Positions 53,430 through 64,000 of a DNA stretch of 64,000 nucleotides are shown here, one piece after another (position 1 is the first letter of the stretch; every line of letters starts with the position of its first letter). Origin of the DNA: Leptospira barantonii (GTDB lineage Bacteria > Spirochaetota > Leptospiria > Leptospirales > Leptospiraceae); contig NZ_NPDS01000001.1 of assembly GCF_002811925.1 (NCBI RefSeq), positions 124,001-188,000 of the forward strand, written 5' to 3'. A program made the translations under genes and the position numbers. Under the pieces are notes generated by a model that ran no database searches, had not been told where the DNA came from, and was given only the letters and a program-made list of their open reading frames with translations.

Positions 53430-54266
53430 TTAGAATTTAACCGTATAAGCGGCGGTCGGAGTGATTTCCGTAAGACCGCTGATCGGACTTCTTACGACGG
53501 ACGCCGTAAATTTCCAACCTTCCGGATTCGGATCCGAAAGAAGCGCCTGCATCTTCTCGTAATCTCTTGCGAACAGAAATGTATGAATCAATTGTAGGCC
53601 GTAAACGGCGCCTAAAAGCCATTGTGCTTGATTGTATTGGCTTGTGGCACGATCGTAAGCGCTGAAATACGGATTTGTAAGAGTTGCGGTCGTTAAAACC
53701 CTCGCAACCAAAGCCGTCGCGCGAACCGTTTCGTCGGAAGTAACCGGGTTTAAATTCGGGTCGCTGAATGCGATCGCGGTAATTGCAATCGAATTCGTTT
53801 TGTAAGTATTCTCTTCCGTAGCGGCCTTTTCCCTAGCATTGTTTGCGTATAACGCCGCGCCGGCGAACAACACAAGGCTAATCGCCGCCCATTTTTTTTG
53901 ACCAACTTTCCATTGGCCCCATCCCGGAAGAATCGCGGATCTCGCGGTGATCGTCCATTTCGTTTCTTTCCAAGTGGAAGGAGTAGGAGGTTCTTCGGTT
54001 TTTGTAGTATCGGTTTGTTTTGTGACGACTTTCTTATCTTCTTTTTTCGGATCTTTCAAATTGATTTCTGAGATCTCGGTTTTGGAAATCGTCTGCACTT
54101 TTCCGTTGATCTCGATTTGAACTTCGGTCCGGGATTGATTCACAATCTTACCTTGAAGAGTTTTTCCATTCTTCAGAATAATCGTACTCGCTGAAAGTGG
54201 TAAGGAGATTGCAAAAGCCAGAATGAAGGCTCCCGAAGAAGTAAGAACTTTGGCTATTCGAGACAT
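53430..54266 (-). CDS. Exported membrane protein (DUF5683-like) with [10 protein letters not shown] motif
   Basis: The 278-residue product has a signal peptide (about 1-27), then a short beta-module ([35 protein letters not shown] at about 29-70), a charged linker, and a membrane-like region with [18 protein letters not shown] (about 106-123), which is the hallmark of DUF5683-like proteins. A second helix follows around 128-145, and a hydrophobic helix around 215-235. The beta-module is repeated at the C-terminus of the FecR protein (55082-56137), as HIIMKDGRELRGVVVSQKKG. The gene diverges from the ECF sigma gene at 54334, so all three may be one regulatory group. Confidence 0.8.
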   Translation of the reverse strand: MSRIAKVLTSSGAFILAFAISLPLSASTIILKNGKTLQGKIVNQSRTEVQIEINGKVQTISKTEISEINLKDPKKEDKKVVTKQTDTTKTEEPPTPSTWKETKWTITARSAILPGWGQWKVGQKKWAAISLVLFAGAALYANNAREKAATEENTYKTNSIAITAIAFSDPNLNPVTSDETVRATALVARVLTTATLTNPYFSAYDRATSQYNQAQWLLGAVYGLQLIHTFLFARDYEKMQALLSDPNPEGWKFTASVVRSPISGLTEITPTAAYTVKF

Positions 54267-54316
54267 ATAATTATAAATCCGGTTAATTAAGATGAAATTT
54301 TCGGGCTAATCTTTTC

Positions 54317-54924
<608 letters not shown>

Positions 54925-54998
54925 GGATATTACATCCTACCGTCTTATATTTTGAAATTTAAAGATTTCGGACTGCTGGTGATAAAAAAAATTCAGAA

Positions 54999-55085
54999 AT
55001 GAAAAAAAAAGCTCAAATTGACTCCTTTAGTTTGTTTAACAAACAGGAAGCGGGACGGATTGAATCGCAGACCCGGGAAGAATGA
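54999..55085 (+). CDS. Possible 28-codon leader or micro-ORF upstream of FecR
   Basis: ATG 54999 to TGA 55083-55085 encodes 28 mostly polar residues (MKKKAQIDSFSLFNKQEAGR and a short tail). The stop overlaps the ATG of the FecR gene (ATGA), so translation of the FecR gene could be coupled. No strong ribosome site precedes it, and it may not be made. I report it because the overlap is exact. Confidence 0.3.
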   Translation: MKKKAQIDSFSLFNKQEAGRIESQTREE

Positions 55086-56137
55086 ATATGGAAAAAAAGA
55101 TAAATACTCCCGAATTTGAAGGATACGCGCGACTCCTTGGAGAAAAGGACTCTGTATCTCAACTCCCGGCTTTCGATCCTAGTTGGATCGGAAAGAAGCC
55201 TCGCTTTACCGTGGAGGACAAAATAATGAGTGTTCCGACTGATACAAAAATTCTTCATTTTCCAAAGACTGCCTGGTTAGCGGCGGCGGCCGTTTTATTG
55301 CTTACGATCGGAGGAGCTTGGTTTAGCCTTAGAACTCCGAAACCGGAAACCGAAATCGTTCAAGGCACCCCTTTGAAAGCGGCGGTAGTTTTCGTAAAAG
55401 GCGAAGCGTCCGTGATGAGAGAGGTGGAAACGAAGTTACACCAAGGTGATCTTCTGAATGAGTCCGACATCATTCTTACGAAAGCGGGTGGTGCGGTCGA
55501 TATCGGATTAACCGATTCGAGCGTGATTCGCGTAAAAGAAAAGAGTAGATTGATTCTTAAAGAACTTAGAGAAAACAACGGTTCTCAGATTCGAATGAAC
55601 TTGGCCGCAGGTAGATTGTTGAATGTGGTCGAGAAAGAGAAAAAAGGAAGCAACTTCTACGTAGAAACTCCTTCAGCGGTTGCGGCGGTGAGAGGAACTT
55701 CCTTCGAAGTGATCGCATCCGAAAGCGAATCCGTGGTTTTCGTGGCGGAAGGTGCGGTTGAAGTAACTTCTCTGAACGCTTCTAAAAAGGTTTATATCTT
55801 GGAAGCTACGAAGCTCGTTACCGTAAACAAAGACGGTGAAGTTGAATCCATCGATCTTTCCAAGTTGAATACGACTCTTCCTGAATACAAAGATATGAAG
55901 AAGAATCTCGGAACTCTGGATAGCGAACTTCTTTCCGATGTGCAGAACTTGAAAACCGCTAAAACGGAAGAAGAGTTGAGCAAGATCTACGATCTTAGCA
56001 TCGAACACATCATCATGAAAGACGGAAGAGAATTGAGAGGGGTTGTGGTTTCCCAAAAGAAAGGTAAACTTGTGGTTCAAACCCTGAAAGGATCTTATAT
56101 CCTGGATGAAGAAGCGGTAGATAAGATTAAGTATTGA
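55082..56137 (+). CDS. FecR-domain membrane protein, probable anti-sigma factor
   Basis: The 351-residue protein has a short cytoplasmic N-terminus (about 1-60), one membrane helix (TAWLAAAAVLLLTIGGAWFS, about 62-81), and a periplasmic FecR domain (about 95-240; GEASVMREVETKLHQGDLLN, TKAGGAVDIGLTDSSVIRVK, ETPSAVAAVRGTSFEVIA). About 300-351 carry a separate beta-module that matches the first domain of the protein at 53430-54266. FecR proteins relay an outer-membrane or periplasmic signal to a cytoplasmic ECF sigma factor. The gene follows the ECF sigma gene by about 157 bases. A strong terminator ends it at 56168. Confidence 0.88.
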   Translation: MNMEKKINTPEFEGYARLLGEKDSVSQLPAFDPSWIGKKPRFTVEDKIMSVPTDTKILHFPKTAWLAAAAVLLLTIGGAWFSLRTPKPETEIVQGTPLKAAVVFVKGEASVMREVETKLHQGDLLNESDIILTKAGGAVDIGLTDSSVIRVKEKSRLILKELRENNGSQIRMNLAAGRLLNVVEKEKKGSNFYVETPSAVAAVRGTSFEVIASESESVVFVAEGAVEVTSLNASKKVYILEATKLVTVNKDGEVESIDLSKLNTTLPEYKDMKKNLGTLDSELLSDVQNLKTAKTEEELSKIYDLSIEHIIMKDGRELRGVVVSQKKGKLVVQTLKGSYILDEEAVDKIKY

Positions 56138-56167
56138 TCGAATCCTCAACTAATCTTCGGTTTCAGA

Positions 56168-56206
56168 AGCCGTTTGAAGTTTTCTTCAAGCGGCTTTTTT
56201 ATTTTT
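56168..56206 (+). terminator. Intrinsic terminator after FecR gene
   Basis: AGCCGTTTGAAG (56168-56179) pairs with CTTCAAGCGGCT (56184-56195) with one G-T pair around a TTTT loop; TTTTTTATTTTT follows. This is a textbook rho-independent terminator 31 bases after the stop. Confidence 0.88.
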
Positions 56207-56345
56207 GAAGGTGAGAATAGAATGCGATGGTGGGTTGTGCGAATTTTCCGTTGGAAGCGTGTTGAGGTTCAAGGCTCGATGTCCGATTTCGATGTCTGCG
56301 GCCGACACAAATAATTACGTCATTTTGAATATTCTGAATTTTGAA

Positions 56346-56795
56346 TTAAGAAGGAATGCGCTCGTCTATCCAAGAATCGATAGACCAAGAGCCAGCGCCG
56401 AAAATTATCAATGCGATTCCCATAGAAACCGCGAGTATATGATATTCAAATCCTTCTCCACCTTGATTGCCGAACCAGTTCATAAAAAATCCGATTTCTC
56501 TGTGAGTCCAACCCGCCACAACCAAGGTGCACGTGATTCCGAATGCGGAAAGTCTCGTAAACAGTCCCAGGACCAGGGCGATGGAACCGAAAAATTCCGA
56601 GACGATTGCTAAGAATGCAAGCGCGGCGGGGAATCCGGCCGTGTTCGTCAGAAAATCCATCGAAGCTTCGTAGCCGACTCCACCGAACCATCCCAAAAGT
56701 TTTTGCGCGCCGTGCGGGAAGATACAAACCGCGAGACCGATTCTTAGAAAAAGAGGAGAAAGTGATTCTTGAGTGGAAAAGAAACGTGCGATCAT
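56346..56795 (-). CDS. DoxX-family membrane protein
   Basis: The 149-residue protein has four predicted helices. Its start LSPLFLRIGLAVCIFPHGAQ and the loop LLGWFGGVGYEASMDFL, then ALAFLAIVSEFFGSIALVLG are those of the DoxX/DoxD family (thiosulfate:quinone oxidoreductase-related and stress-related membrane proteins). The function in this organism is unknown; family members are often in redox or oxidative-stress contexts. It is convergent with the FecR gene and stands alone. Confidence 0.9.
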   Translation of the reverse strand: MIARFFSTQESLSPLFLRIGLAVCIFPHGAQKLLGWFGGVGYEASMDFLTNTAGFPAALAFLAIVSEFFGSIALVLGLFTRLSAFGITCTLVVAGWTHREIGFFMNWFGNQGGEGFEYHILAVSMGIALIIFGAGSWSIDSWIDERIPS

Positions 56796-57225
56796 GGTTT
56801 TGCTCCGCAGAATTCTATCCGTTTTGGATTTTTAAAAAGGAGAAGGAAACAAGAAATTCGTCGGTTTTACGGTTCGTCGTCTTTGGAATGAGTCGCTTGT
56901 TTGCGAAAAGTAGCAGTTCCTACATTTGTTTGAATCAGGAAGAATTCTCGGCTGAGGAGTTTTTGATCACGGCTCTTGAATGAACAGCAGACTTATGTCA
57001 CATTGAACTTGTATCAAGCAACGACCAAAAATTTTCCTTACGTTATTTTCGAGGCGGTCTTTGTGGAAATTCTTGCCGTAGTTCCGACCTGAAACGCGAC
57101 CCGTAGAGAGCGTTTCACTGAGTTCTTCCCACGTTCGATCGAAATCACGTCGTTCTCACCTAAAATCAGTTGTCGAAACGCCCCAATTCTAAAAATCTGG
57201 CATAAGATTATTTGGCGGGAAACCC
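56796..57225. other. Intergenic region upstream of DoxX and the 56-residue gene
   Basis: No supported gene in 430 bases. The left part must hold the DoxX promoter. A GTAGGAACT element lies near 56910 on the minus strand. The right part contains a leader for the gene at 57226 with GGCGGGA close to the start codon. No convincing promoter boxes or stable RNA were identified. Confidence 0.35.
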
Positions 57226-57396
57226 ATGTCTGAAGAAACACAAGAAAAGAAAAACAAAAAGATCAATAAAATGACCGTTGCTGAAATCAACACTGCGATT
57301 CAGACTTCTAAAGAGAAGATGAACGGCAACTCCAGCAAGTATATTCTGCATTTGAATGCTCGATTGGAAGAACTTGCGGCAAAGGGTAAGAAATAA
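57226..57396 (+). CDS. Small basic 56-residue protein
   Basis: The ATG at 57226 is preceded by GGCGGGA; the product is 56 residues with a Lys/Glu-rich N-terminus (EETQEKKNKKINKMT) and two amphipathic helices (VAEINTAIQTSKEKMNGNSS, KYILHLNARLEELAAKGKK). It has no known domain. Similar two-helix proteins in bacteria bind nucleic acid or ribosomes, but I have no evidence here. The ABC-F gene, a ribosome-acting ATPase, begins 75 bases later on the same strand, so a shared transcript is likely. It is too short for many gene finders. Confidence 0.7.
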   Translation: MSEETQEKKNKKINKMTVAEINTAIQTSKEKMNGNSSKYILHLNARLEELAAKGKK

Positions 57397-57471
57397 TTTA
57401 ATTCTTTTTTCCGGTCCGTCGAGATTCGACGGGTTCCGGCCCTGCCTGCGGCTTTCTAAACTCCTCAATCC

Positions 57472-59409
<1,938 letters not shown>

Positions 59410-59483
59410 TCTACGGATTTGGTCGGAATTCCGATAAATTTTACGAATCTTACATTCTAACTTAAACTGGGGAACGCCGTCGT

Positions 59484-59819
<336 letters not shown>

Positions 59820-59905
59820 GAAATTCTAAACTGATGACCGGAGCCGCGGGAAGTCGCGAGGTTTTTCGCGCGCGGTCCTCGATACTGGATGAGTCTACGG
59901 TGAGA

Positions 59906-60520
59906 TTATTCGCCGAGAAGAATTCTTCGGAAATACAAAAAGCCTTCGTCCAACGGATCGTCTTTACCGCCTCTGCGACGTTTGAGCATATTCGTAAGAT
60001 CCAAAACCATCAAACCGTACATCCAACCCCACATCATTCTTGCGATCGCGGGATATTCCGCTTTGGGAAGTTTGAATTCTTTGCTCGCGCATCCGTTTCG
60101 GATCGTTTCTAAAAATACTCTGTAGCTTGTGGGAAGACTTGGGAACGCCTTGCGGTGCATATGACCGTGAACCGTGTTGAACATCACTTTGTGAAGTTCC
60201 TTGTTGTTCAGAGAAAAATCCCAGTACGCTCTTGCGATTCCCGCGAGTTTTTCAAAGGAATTCTTTCCGTTTCTCTGCGCGTTTCTAAGAAGTTGCGTAA
60301 GTTCGGTTTCACCCTTTGCGATGAGAACCTGAATGATTTCTTCCTGACTTTTAAAGTGAGAATAGGGGCTCGCTACACTGCAGTCCAACTTTTCGGCGAT
60401 CTTTCTCATCGAAAGACCTTCGATTCCTTCTTCTTGTAGGATCTCCATCGCAACCTGAACGATGTTTTCACGGTTGAGGCTGTTTCTGGATCTTCTTTTG
60501 TGTCGAACTGCAGTTGTCAT
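59906..60520 (-). CDS. TetR-family regulator of the desaturase operon
   Basis: A 204-residue protein with the TetR helix-turn-helix at about 20-65 (NIVQVAMEILQEEGIEGLSM, IAEKLDCSVASPYSHF) and a C-terminal ligand domain of the WHG type (PAIARMMWGWMYGLMVLDLT). It is the second gene of the desaturase operon, beginning 21 bases past the stop of the desaturase on the same strand. The operon's upstream region has TGAAC-AAT-GTTCA and AACGA-ACA-TCGTT palindromes, so it probably represses its own operon and senses acyl-CoA pools, as DesT/FabR do in other bacteria. That role is by analogy. Confidence 0.9.
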   Translation of the reverse strand: MTTAVRHKRRSRNSLNRENIVQVAMEILQEEGIEGLSMRKIAEKLDCSVASPYSHFKSQEEIIQVLIAKGETELTQLLRNAQRNGKNSFEKLAGIARAYWDFSLNNKELHKVMFNTVHGHMHRKAFPSLPTSYRVFLETIRNGCASKEFKLPKAEYPAIARMMWGWMYGLMVLDLTNMLKRRRGGKDDPLDEGFLYFRRILLGE

Positions 60521-60541
60521 CTTTGGATTCTTAACTTTGGA

Positions 60542-61327
60542 TTAAGCCGCTTTGGAAACCGGGACTCTTCCTCGTGTCGTCCAAACGTCTCGATTTATGT
60601 TTATGATCCCAACTTTATGCAACCCCTTCATGATCTGAAAGCAAAAATCCACTTCCCACCATTTATATGCGAAGTTTGGAGAGGTCGGATGACCGTGGTG
60701 ATTGTTCTGATACAATTCTCCCATAGTCAAAAAGTCGATCGGTAACATATTCTTAGACTCGTCTTGGGTCTTAAAGTGATTTCTATAACCGTATTTATGT
60801 CCGCCCCAGTTGACGATCGCCCCGTGAATCGGTCCCATCAGCCAATGAATCGGCAATAGAAGATACCAAGCCCATTGTCCGTCGGGGACGAATGCAATGT
60901 AATAAAACGCATACAGAGAACCGAAACCGATTCGGAACCACCAATTCTGACCGAGCATATCGATGGATTTCCAGCGAGGAATGAAATCTCTCGTAAATTC
61001 CGATTTTGCGGGAATTCGGTCATATGCGAAATCGTCGTAGATATGTTTGGTTTTGATCATCATATCGAACGCATTCTTTGAAAAATGGGGAGAATGCGGA
61101 TCCTCTTCCGTATCGCTGTAAGAATGGTGCATTCTATGCAGAACCGCATACCCATACGGGTTCAGATAAGAAGGACCTTGGAGAATCATCGTTAACAGAT
61201 GGAAGAATTTTTCCCATCTGCGATTCATCGAAAACATCGCGTGTGCCGCGTATCTGTGTAAAAAGAAGGTTTGGGCGAAAACCGAACCGAACCAGTGTGC
61301 AAAAAATAAAATTAAAATGGGGACCAT
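60542..61327 (-). CDS. Acyl-CoA delta-9-type desaturase
   Basis: The 261-residue membrane enzyme has the histidine boxes of the acyl-CoA/stearoyl-CoA desaturases: HRYAAH near 24-29, HRMHH near 65-69, and NNHHGHP near 209-215, with hydrophobic helices between. It makes monounsaturated chains from saturated acyl-CoA with O2. AAGGAGG is 7 bases before the ATG. It heads an operon with a TetR regulator and has a palindromic operator upstream, suggesting feedback control of membrane fluidity. It is different in sequence and context from the desaturase at 1201-2298. Confidence 0.93.
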   Translation of the reverse strand: MVPILILFFAHWFGSVFAQTFFLHRYAAHAMFSMNRRWEKFFHLLTMILQGPSYLNPYGYAVLHRMHHSYSDTEEDPHSPHFSKNAFDMMIKTKHIYDDFAYDRIPAKSEFTRDFIPRWKSIDMLGQNWWFRIGFGSLYAFYYIAFVPDGQWAWYLLLPIHWLMGPIHGAIVNWGGHKYGYRNHFKTQDESKNMLPIDFLTMGELYQNNHHGHPTSPNFAYKWWEVDFCFQIMKGLHKVGIININRDVWTTRGRVPVSKAA

Positions 61328-61355
61328 GTCGGGCCTCCTTGTTTTTTCTCTTCAG

Positions 61356-61395
61356 TGAACAATGTTCATTATAGTCAAAATAAACGAACATCGTT
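61356..61395. promoter_or_regulatory. Palindromic operators upstream of desaturase-TetR operon
   Basis: TGAAC-AAT-GTTCA (61356-61368) and AACGA-ACA-TCGTT (61383-61395) are two perfect 5-bp inverted repeats with 3-base centres and share an AACA core. The first lies 29 bases before the desaturase ATG. They are likely sites for the TetR of the operon; the divergent gene at 61521 could also be affected. Confidence 0.55.
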
Positions 61396-61520
61396 AATTA
61401 AGTAAAGAGAAAAAGGAAAAGAATTCCTACTTTCCAAAAATGGGTTTTTTTGAGGACTTGGAAGAAAGAAAACAAAACGAGTAGAATCGCCCGATTTCGA
61501 CGGCTTTTTTCTATTTTTAG

Positions 61521-62312
61521 GTGGCATCGGTGGTAGCAAAGAAGGCTGTAAAAAAGAAATCTGTAGGATCTCCTACTTCCAAATCCTCGAAGAAGGCGGC
61601 TCCGGTTTCCAAAAACGGAAAAGCAAAATCCGGAAAATCGGTAGGACTTTCAAAGAAATCCGAAACTTCCGCAAAACACTTTCCGGCTCCTTGGAACTTA
61701 AAGGGAGAAGGTTTTCTATTCCCGCTCTGGGCCAAAAAAGATTACAACCGAGAGATGTGCTTTTTCTCCGACGAAGATTCCAAACAATACAGAGGCGGGC
61801 TTGGATCGATCATGCTCGTCAACTACGAGACAAGCGACGTCGGACCTTATTACGAACTTCTTTATATTCCCGGAAACTTTGAATACAAGGGCGAGAGCTA
61901 CAAAAGAATCACGAGAATTTTCGTTTCCAGTCAGAAATCGGTGGAAGAGGGAATTCTAAACTGGGCGATTCCAAAGGAAAGAGCTGACTTCACTTGGATG
62001 AAGGAAGGAAATCTTACCAAGATATCCGCGTATAGAAACGGAAAAGAATTCTTCCGCGTGGTAATCGCGACCAAAGGTTTTTCATTTCCGGTTTCCACAA
62101 AAATTCTTCCTTACACACTTTTGCAAAAAGCGCCTTACGGTTATCTGCAAACTCAGTTTATCGGAAAAGGTAAGGGAAAAATCGCAAAAATCCAAGAGAT
62201 CTGGAGCGACGAGGCCGTGTTCCCGGACGCGATCAAGGGCGGAGTTTTTAAAACGGGAATTCATTCGGTTCCTTTTGAATTGGTTTTTCCGGTTGCGGAT
62301 AAGATCGACTGA
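61521..62312 (+). CDS. Acetoacetate-decarboxylase-like protein with Lys/Ser-rich N-tail
   Basis: The start is GTG 61521 (263 residues); no ATG fits. Residues about 1-50 are a Lys/Ser/Pro-rich disordered tail (VAKKAVKKKSVGSPTSKSSK). The rest resembles the acetoacetate decarboxylase superfamily: IMLVNYETSDVGPYYELLYI (about 97-116), ILNWAIPKERADFTW near 144-158, where the Lys after IP is in the place of the family's catalytic lysine region. Many members have lost decarboxylase activity and bind hydrophobic ketones or act in secondary metabolism. It is divergent from the desaturase operon, and the thiolase gene follows 67 bases downstream. Confidence 0.65.
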   Translation: MASVVAKKAVKKKSVGSPTSKSSKKAAPVSKNGKAKSGKSVGLSKKSETSAKHFPAPWNLKGEGFLFPLWAKKDYNREMCFFSDEDSKQYRGGLGSIMLVNYETSDVGPYYELLYIPGNFEYKGESYKRITRIFVSSQKSVEEGILNWAIPKERADFTWMKEGNLTKISAYRNGKEFFRVVIATKGFSFPVSTKILPYTLLQKAPYGYLQTQFIGKGKGKIAKIQEIWSDEAVFPDAIKGGVFKTGIHSVPFELVFPVADKID

Positions 62313-62379
62313 AACGGCTTTATAAAAACGTAATTTAGAGCATTCAAGATTTAGAATATTAGAGTTATTAGGAGTAATC

Positions 62380-63561
<1,182 letters not shown>

Positions 63562-63611
63562 TAAAACACAACGTCAACGGAGAATTCTTTTTTTCCGTTG
63601 TGCTTGAAAAG

Positions 63612-63635
63612 GCCCGGTGTCCCCGGGCTTTTTTT
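63612..63635 (+). terminator. Intrinsic terminator after thiolase gene
   Basis: GCCCGG (63612-63617) and CCGGGC (63623-63628) form a GC-rich stem around a 5-base loop, followed by TTTTTTT. Upstream, CAACGGA/TCCGTTG (around a T-rich loop near 63575-63600) may add a second hairpin. Confidence 0.85.
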
Positions 63636-63764
63636 ATTAGAGATTCTTCGTTTATTCTTGGAACGCATATTAGAATACTTTGATTTTTGAAATCGGATTT
63701 TTTAAAAAGAAGTAGTCCCAAGACGATTCGTTCGGTTCTTTGTGCGAAATATATAGGTGAGTTT

Positions 63765-64000
63765 ATGGCAAAAGCAAAGAAGAGTGTCGTAAAGAAAAAG
63801 ACGCAAGTGATCGAAGATTCTTCTCCTAAAACGGAGGAAGGCACGATCTATGACGCGGAAAGAATGGTTGTTTATAGCGATGCGGTTTTTGCGATCGCTT
63901 TGACTCTGATGGCGTTGGAGATCAAAATTCCGCATCTTCATGATCTCGGTTCGGGAAGTCTTTTTCAGGCTTTGCTCGCGAAATGGCCGAATTATCTGAG
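63765..64000 (+). CDS. TMEM175 (DUF1211) family potassium channel, partial
   Basis: Starting at ATG 63765 with AGGTGAG upstream, 78 residues are read before the window ends. A Lys/Ser-rich N-tail (about 1-28; AKAKKSVVKKKTQVIEDSSP) is followed by RMVVYSDAVFAIALTLMALE (about 33-52), the first-helix signature (SDAVFAI) of the DUF1211/TMEM175 family. Bacterial members form K+-leak channels. The basic tail resembles that of the protein at 61521. The rest of the gene is outside the window. Confidence 0.82.
   Translation, partial: MAKAKKSVVKKKTQVIEDSSPKTEEGTIYDAERMVVYSDAVFAIALTLMALEIKIPHLHDLGSGSLFQALLAKWPNYL

Noticed and set aside
56205..56612. 135-codon plus-strand frame after the FecR terminator, overlapping DoxX in antisense
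   Set aside because: Overlaps a clear DoxX gene, begins right behind a terminator, and its product has no familiar features.

Overview
The window looks like chromosomal DNA of a spirochaete of the genus Leptospira. It carries two protein families known almost only from that genus (a DUF1564 protein at 31262-31801 and a DUF1554 lipoprotein at 52325-53326), Leptospira-type lipoboxes, frequent TTG starts, and short dispersed GTRGGAACT palindromes between genes. Lines counted by eye give about 42-47% G+C, which fits one of the higher-GC Leptospira species better than L. interrogans; the species cannot be fixed from this. No rRNA, tRNA, CRISPR array, insertion sequence or prophage was recognised. 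Both ends cut a gene.

Layout. 1-5226 (minus): a B12-type radical SAM protein, a membrane AraC-type regulator, a fatty-acid desaturase and a condensation-domain acyltransferase that runs off the left edge, probably one lipid-modifying unit. 5304-10913: an alpha/beta hydrolase, an ABA4-like and a polytopic membrane protein divergent from a TetR regulator across a palindromic operator region, then an alanine-racemase-fold enzyme, a GNAT acetyltransferase and a small Cys-rich protein. 10929-18492: a large sensor histidine kinase, divergent from an RND pump gene coupled to a TolC-like lipoprotein gene, with no periplasmic adaptor beside them. 18507-22103: an acyl-CoA dehydrogenase with a palindrome in its promoter, then two tandem paralogues with acidic tails. 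22240-25564: thioesterase, small secreted protein, and a coupled SPFH / NAD-kinase-like pair. 25583-33704: small regulators (ArsR-SRPBCC fusion, Crp/Fnr, TetR), TauE/SafE exporter, K+/H+ antiporter, FMN-binding protein, DUF1564 protein, a degenerate tetranucleotide repeat, and a TetR plus epimerase pair.

33988-40040 is a signalling block: an ECF sigma factor with a small basic membrane protein and a VOC protein, then an all-helical unknown, a STAS antagonist, an RsbW-like kinase and a SpoIIE/HAMP phosphatase, which together look like a partner-switching module. 40114-46971: a b561-like protein next to YceI (same pairing as E. coli yceJ-yceI), a 28-codon membrane micro-ORF coupled to a polytopic protein, a very large DUF2339 membrane protein and an M48 peptidase. 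47006-56137: MFS transporter, gpmI, a large unknown soluble protein, the DUF1554 lipoprotein, and an ECF sigma / FecR pair divergent from a membrane protein that shares a short motif with the FecR protein. 56346-64000: DoxX, a 56-residue protein, an ABC-F ATPase, a rhodanese, an acyl-CoA desaturase-TetR operon with a palindromic operator, an acetoacetate-decarboxylase-like protein, a thiolase, and the start of a TMEM175-family channel.

The recurring themes are lipid and acyl-CoA metabolism (two desaturases, acyl-CoA dehydrogenase, thiolase, thioesterase, acyltransferase) and one-step regulators sitting next to their likely targets. The least explained pieces are the SPFH/NAD-kinase-like pair, the partner-switching block with its unknown first gene, and the B12 radical SAM / desaturase / acyltransferase unit.
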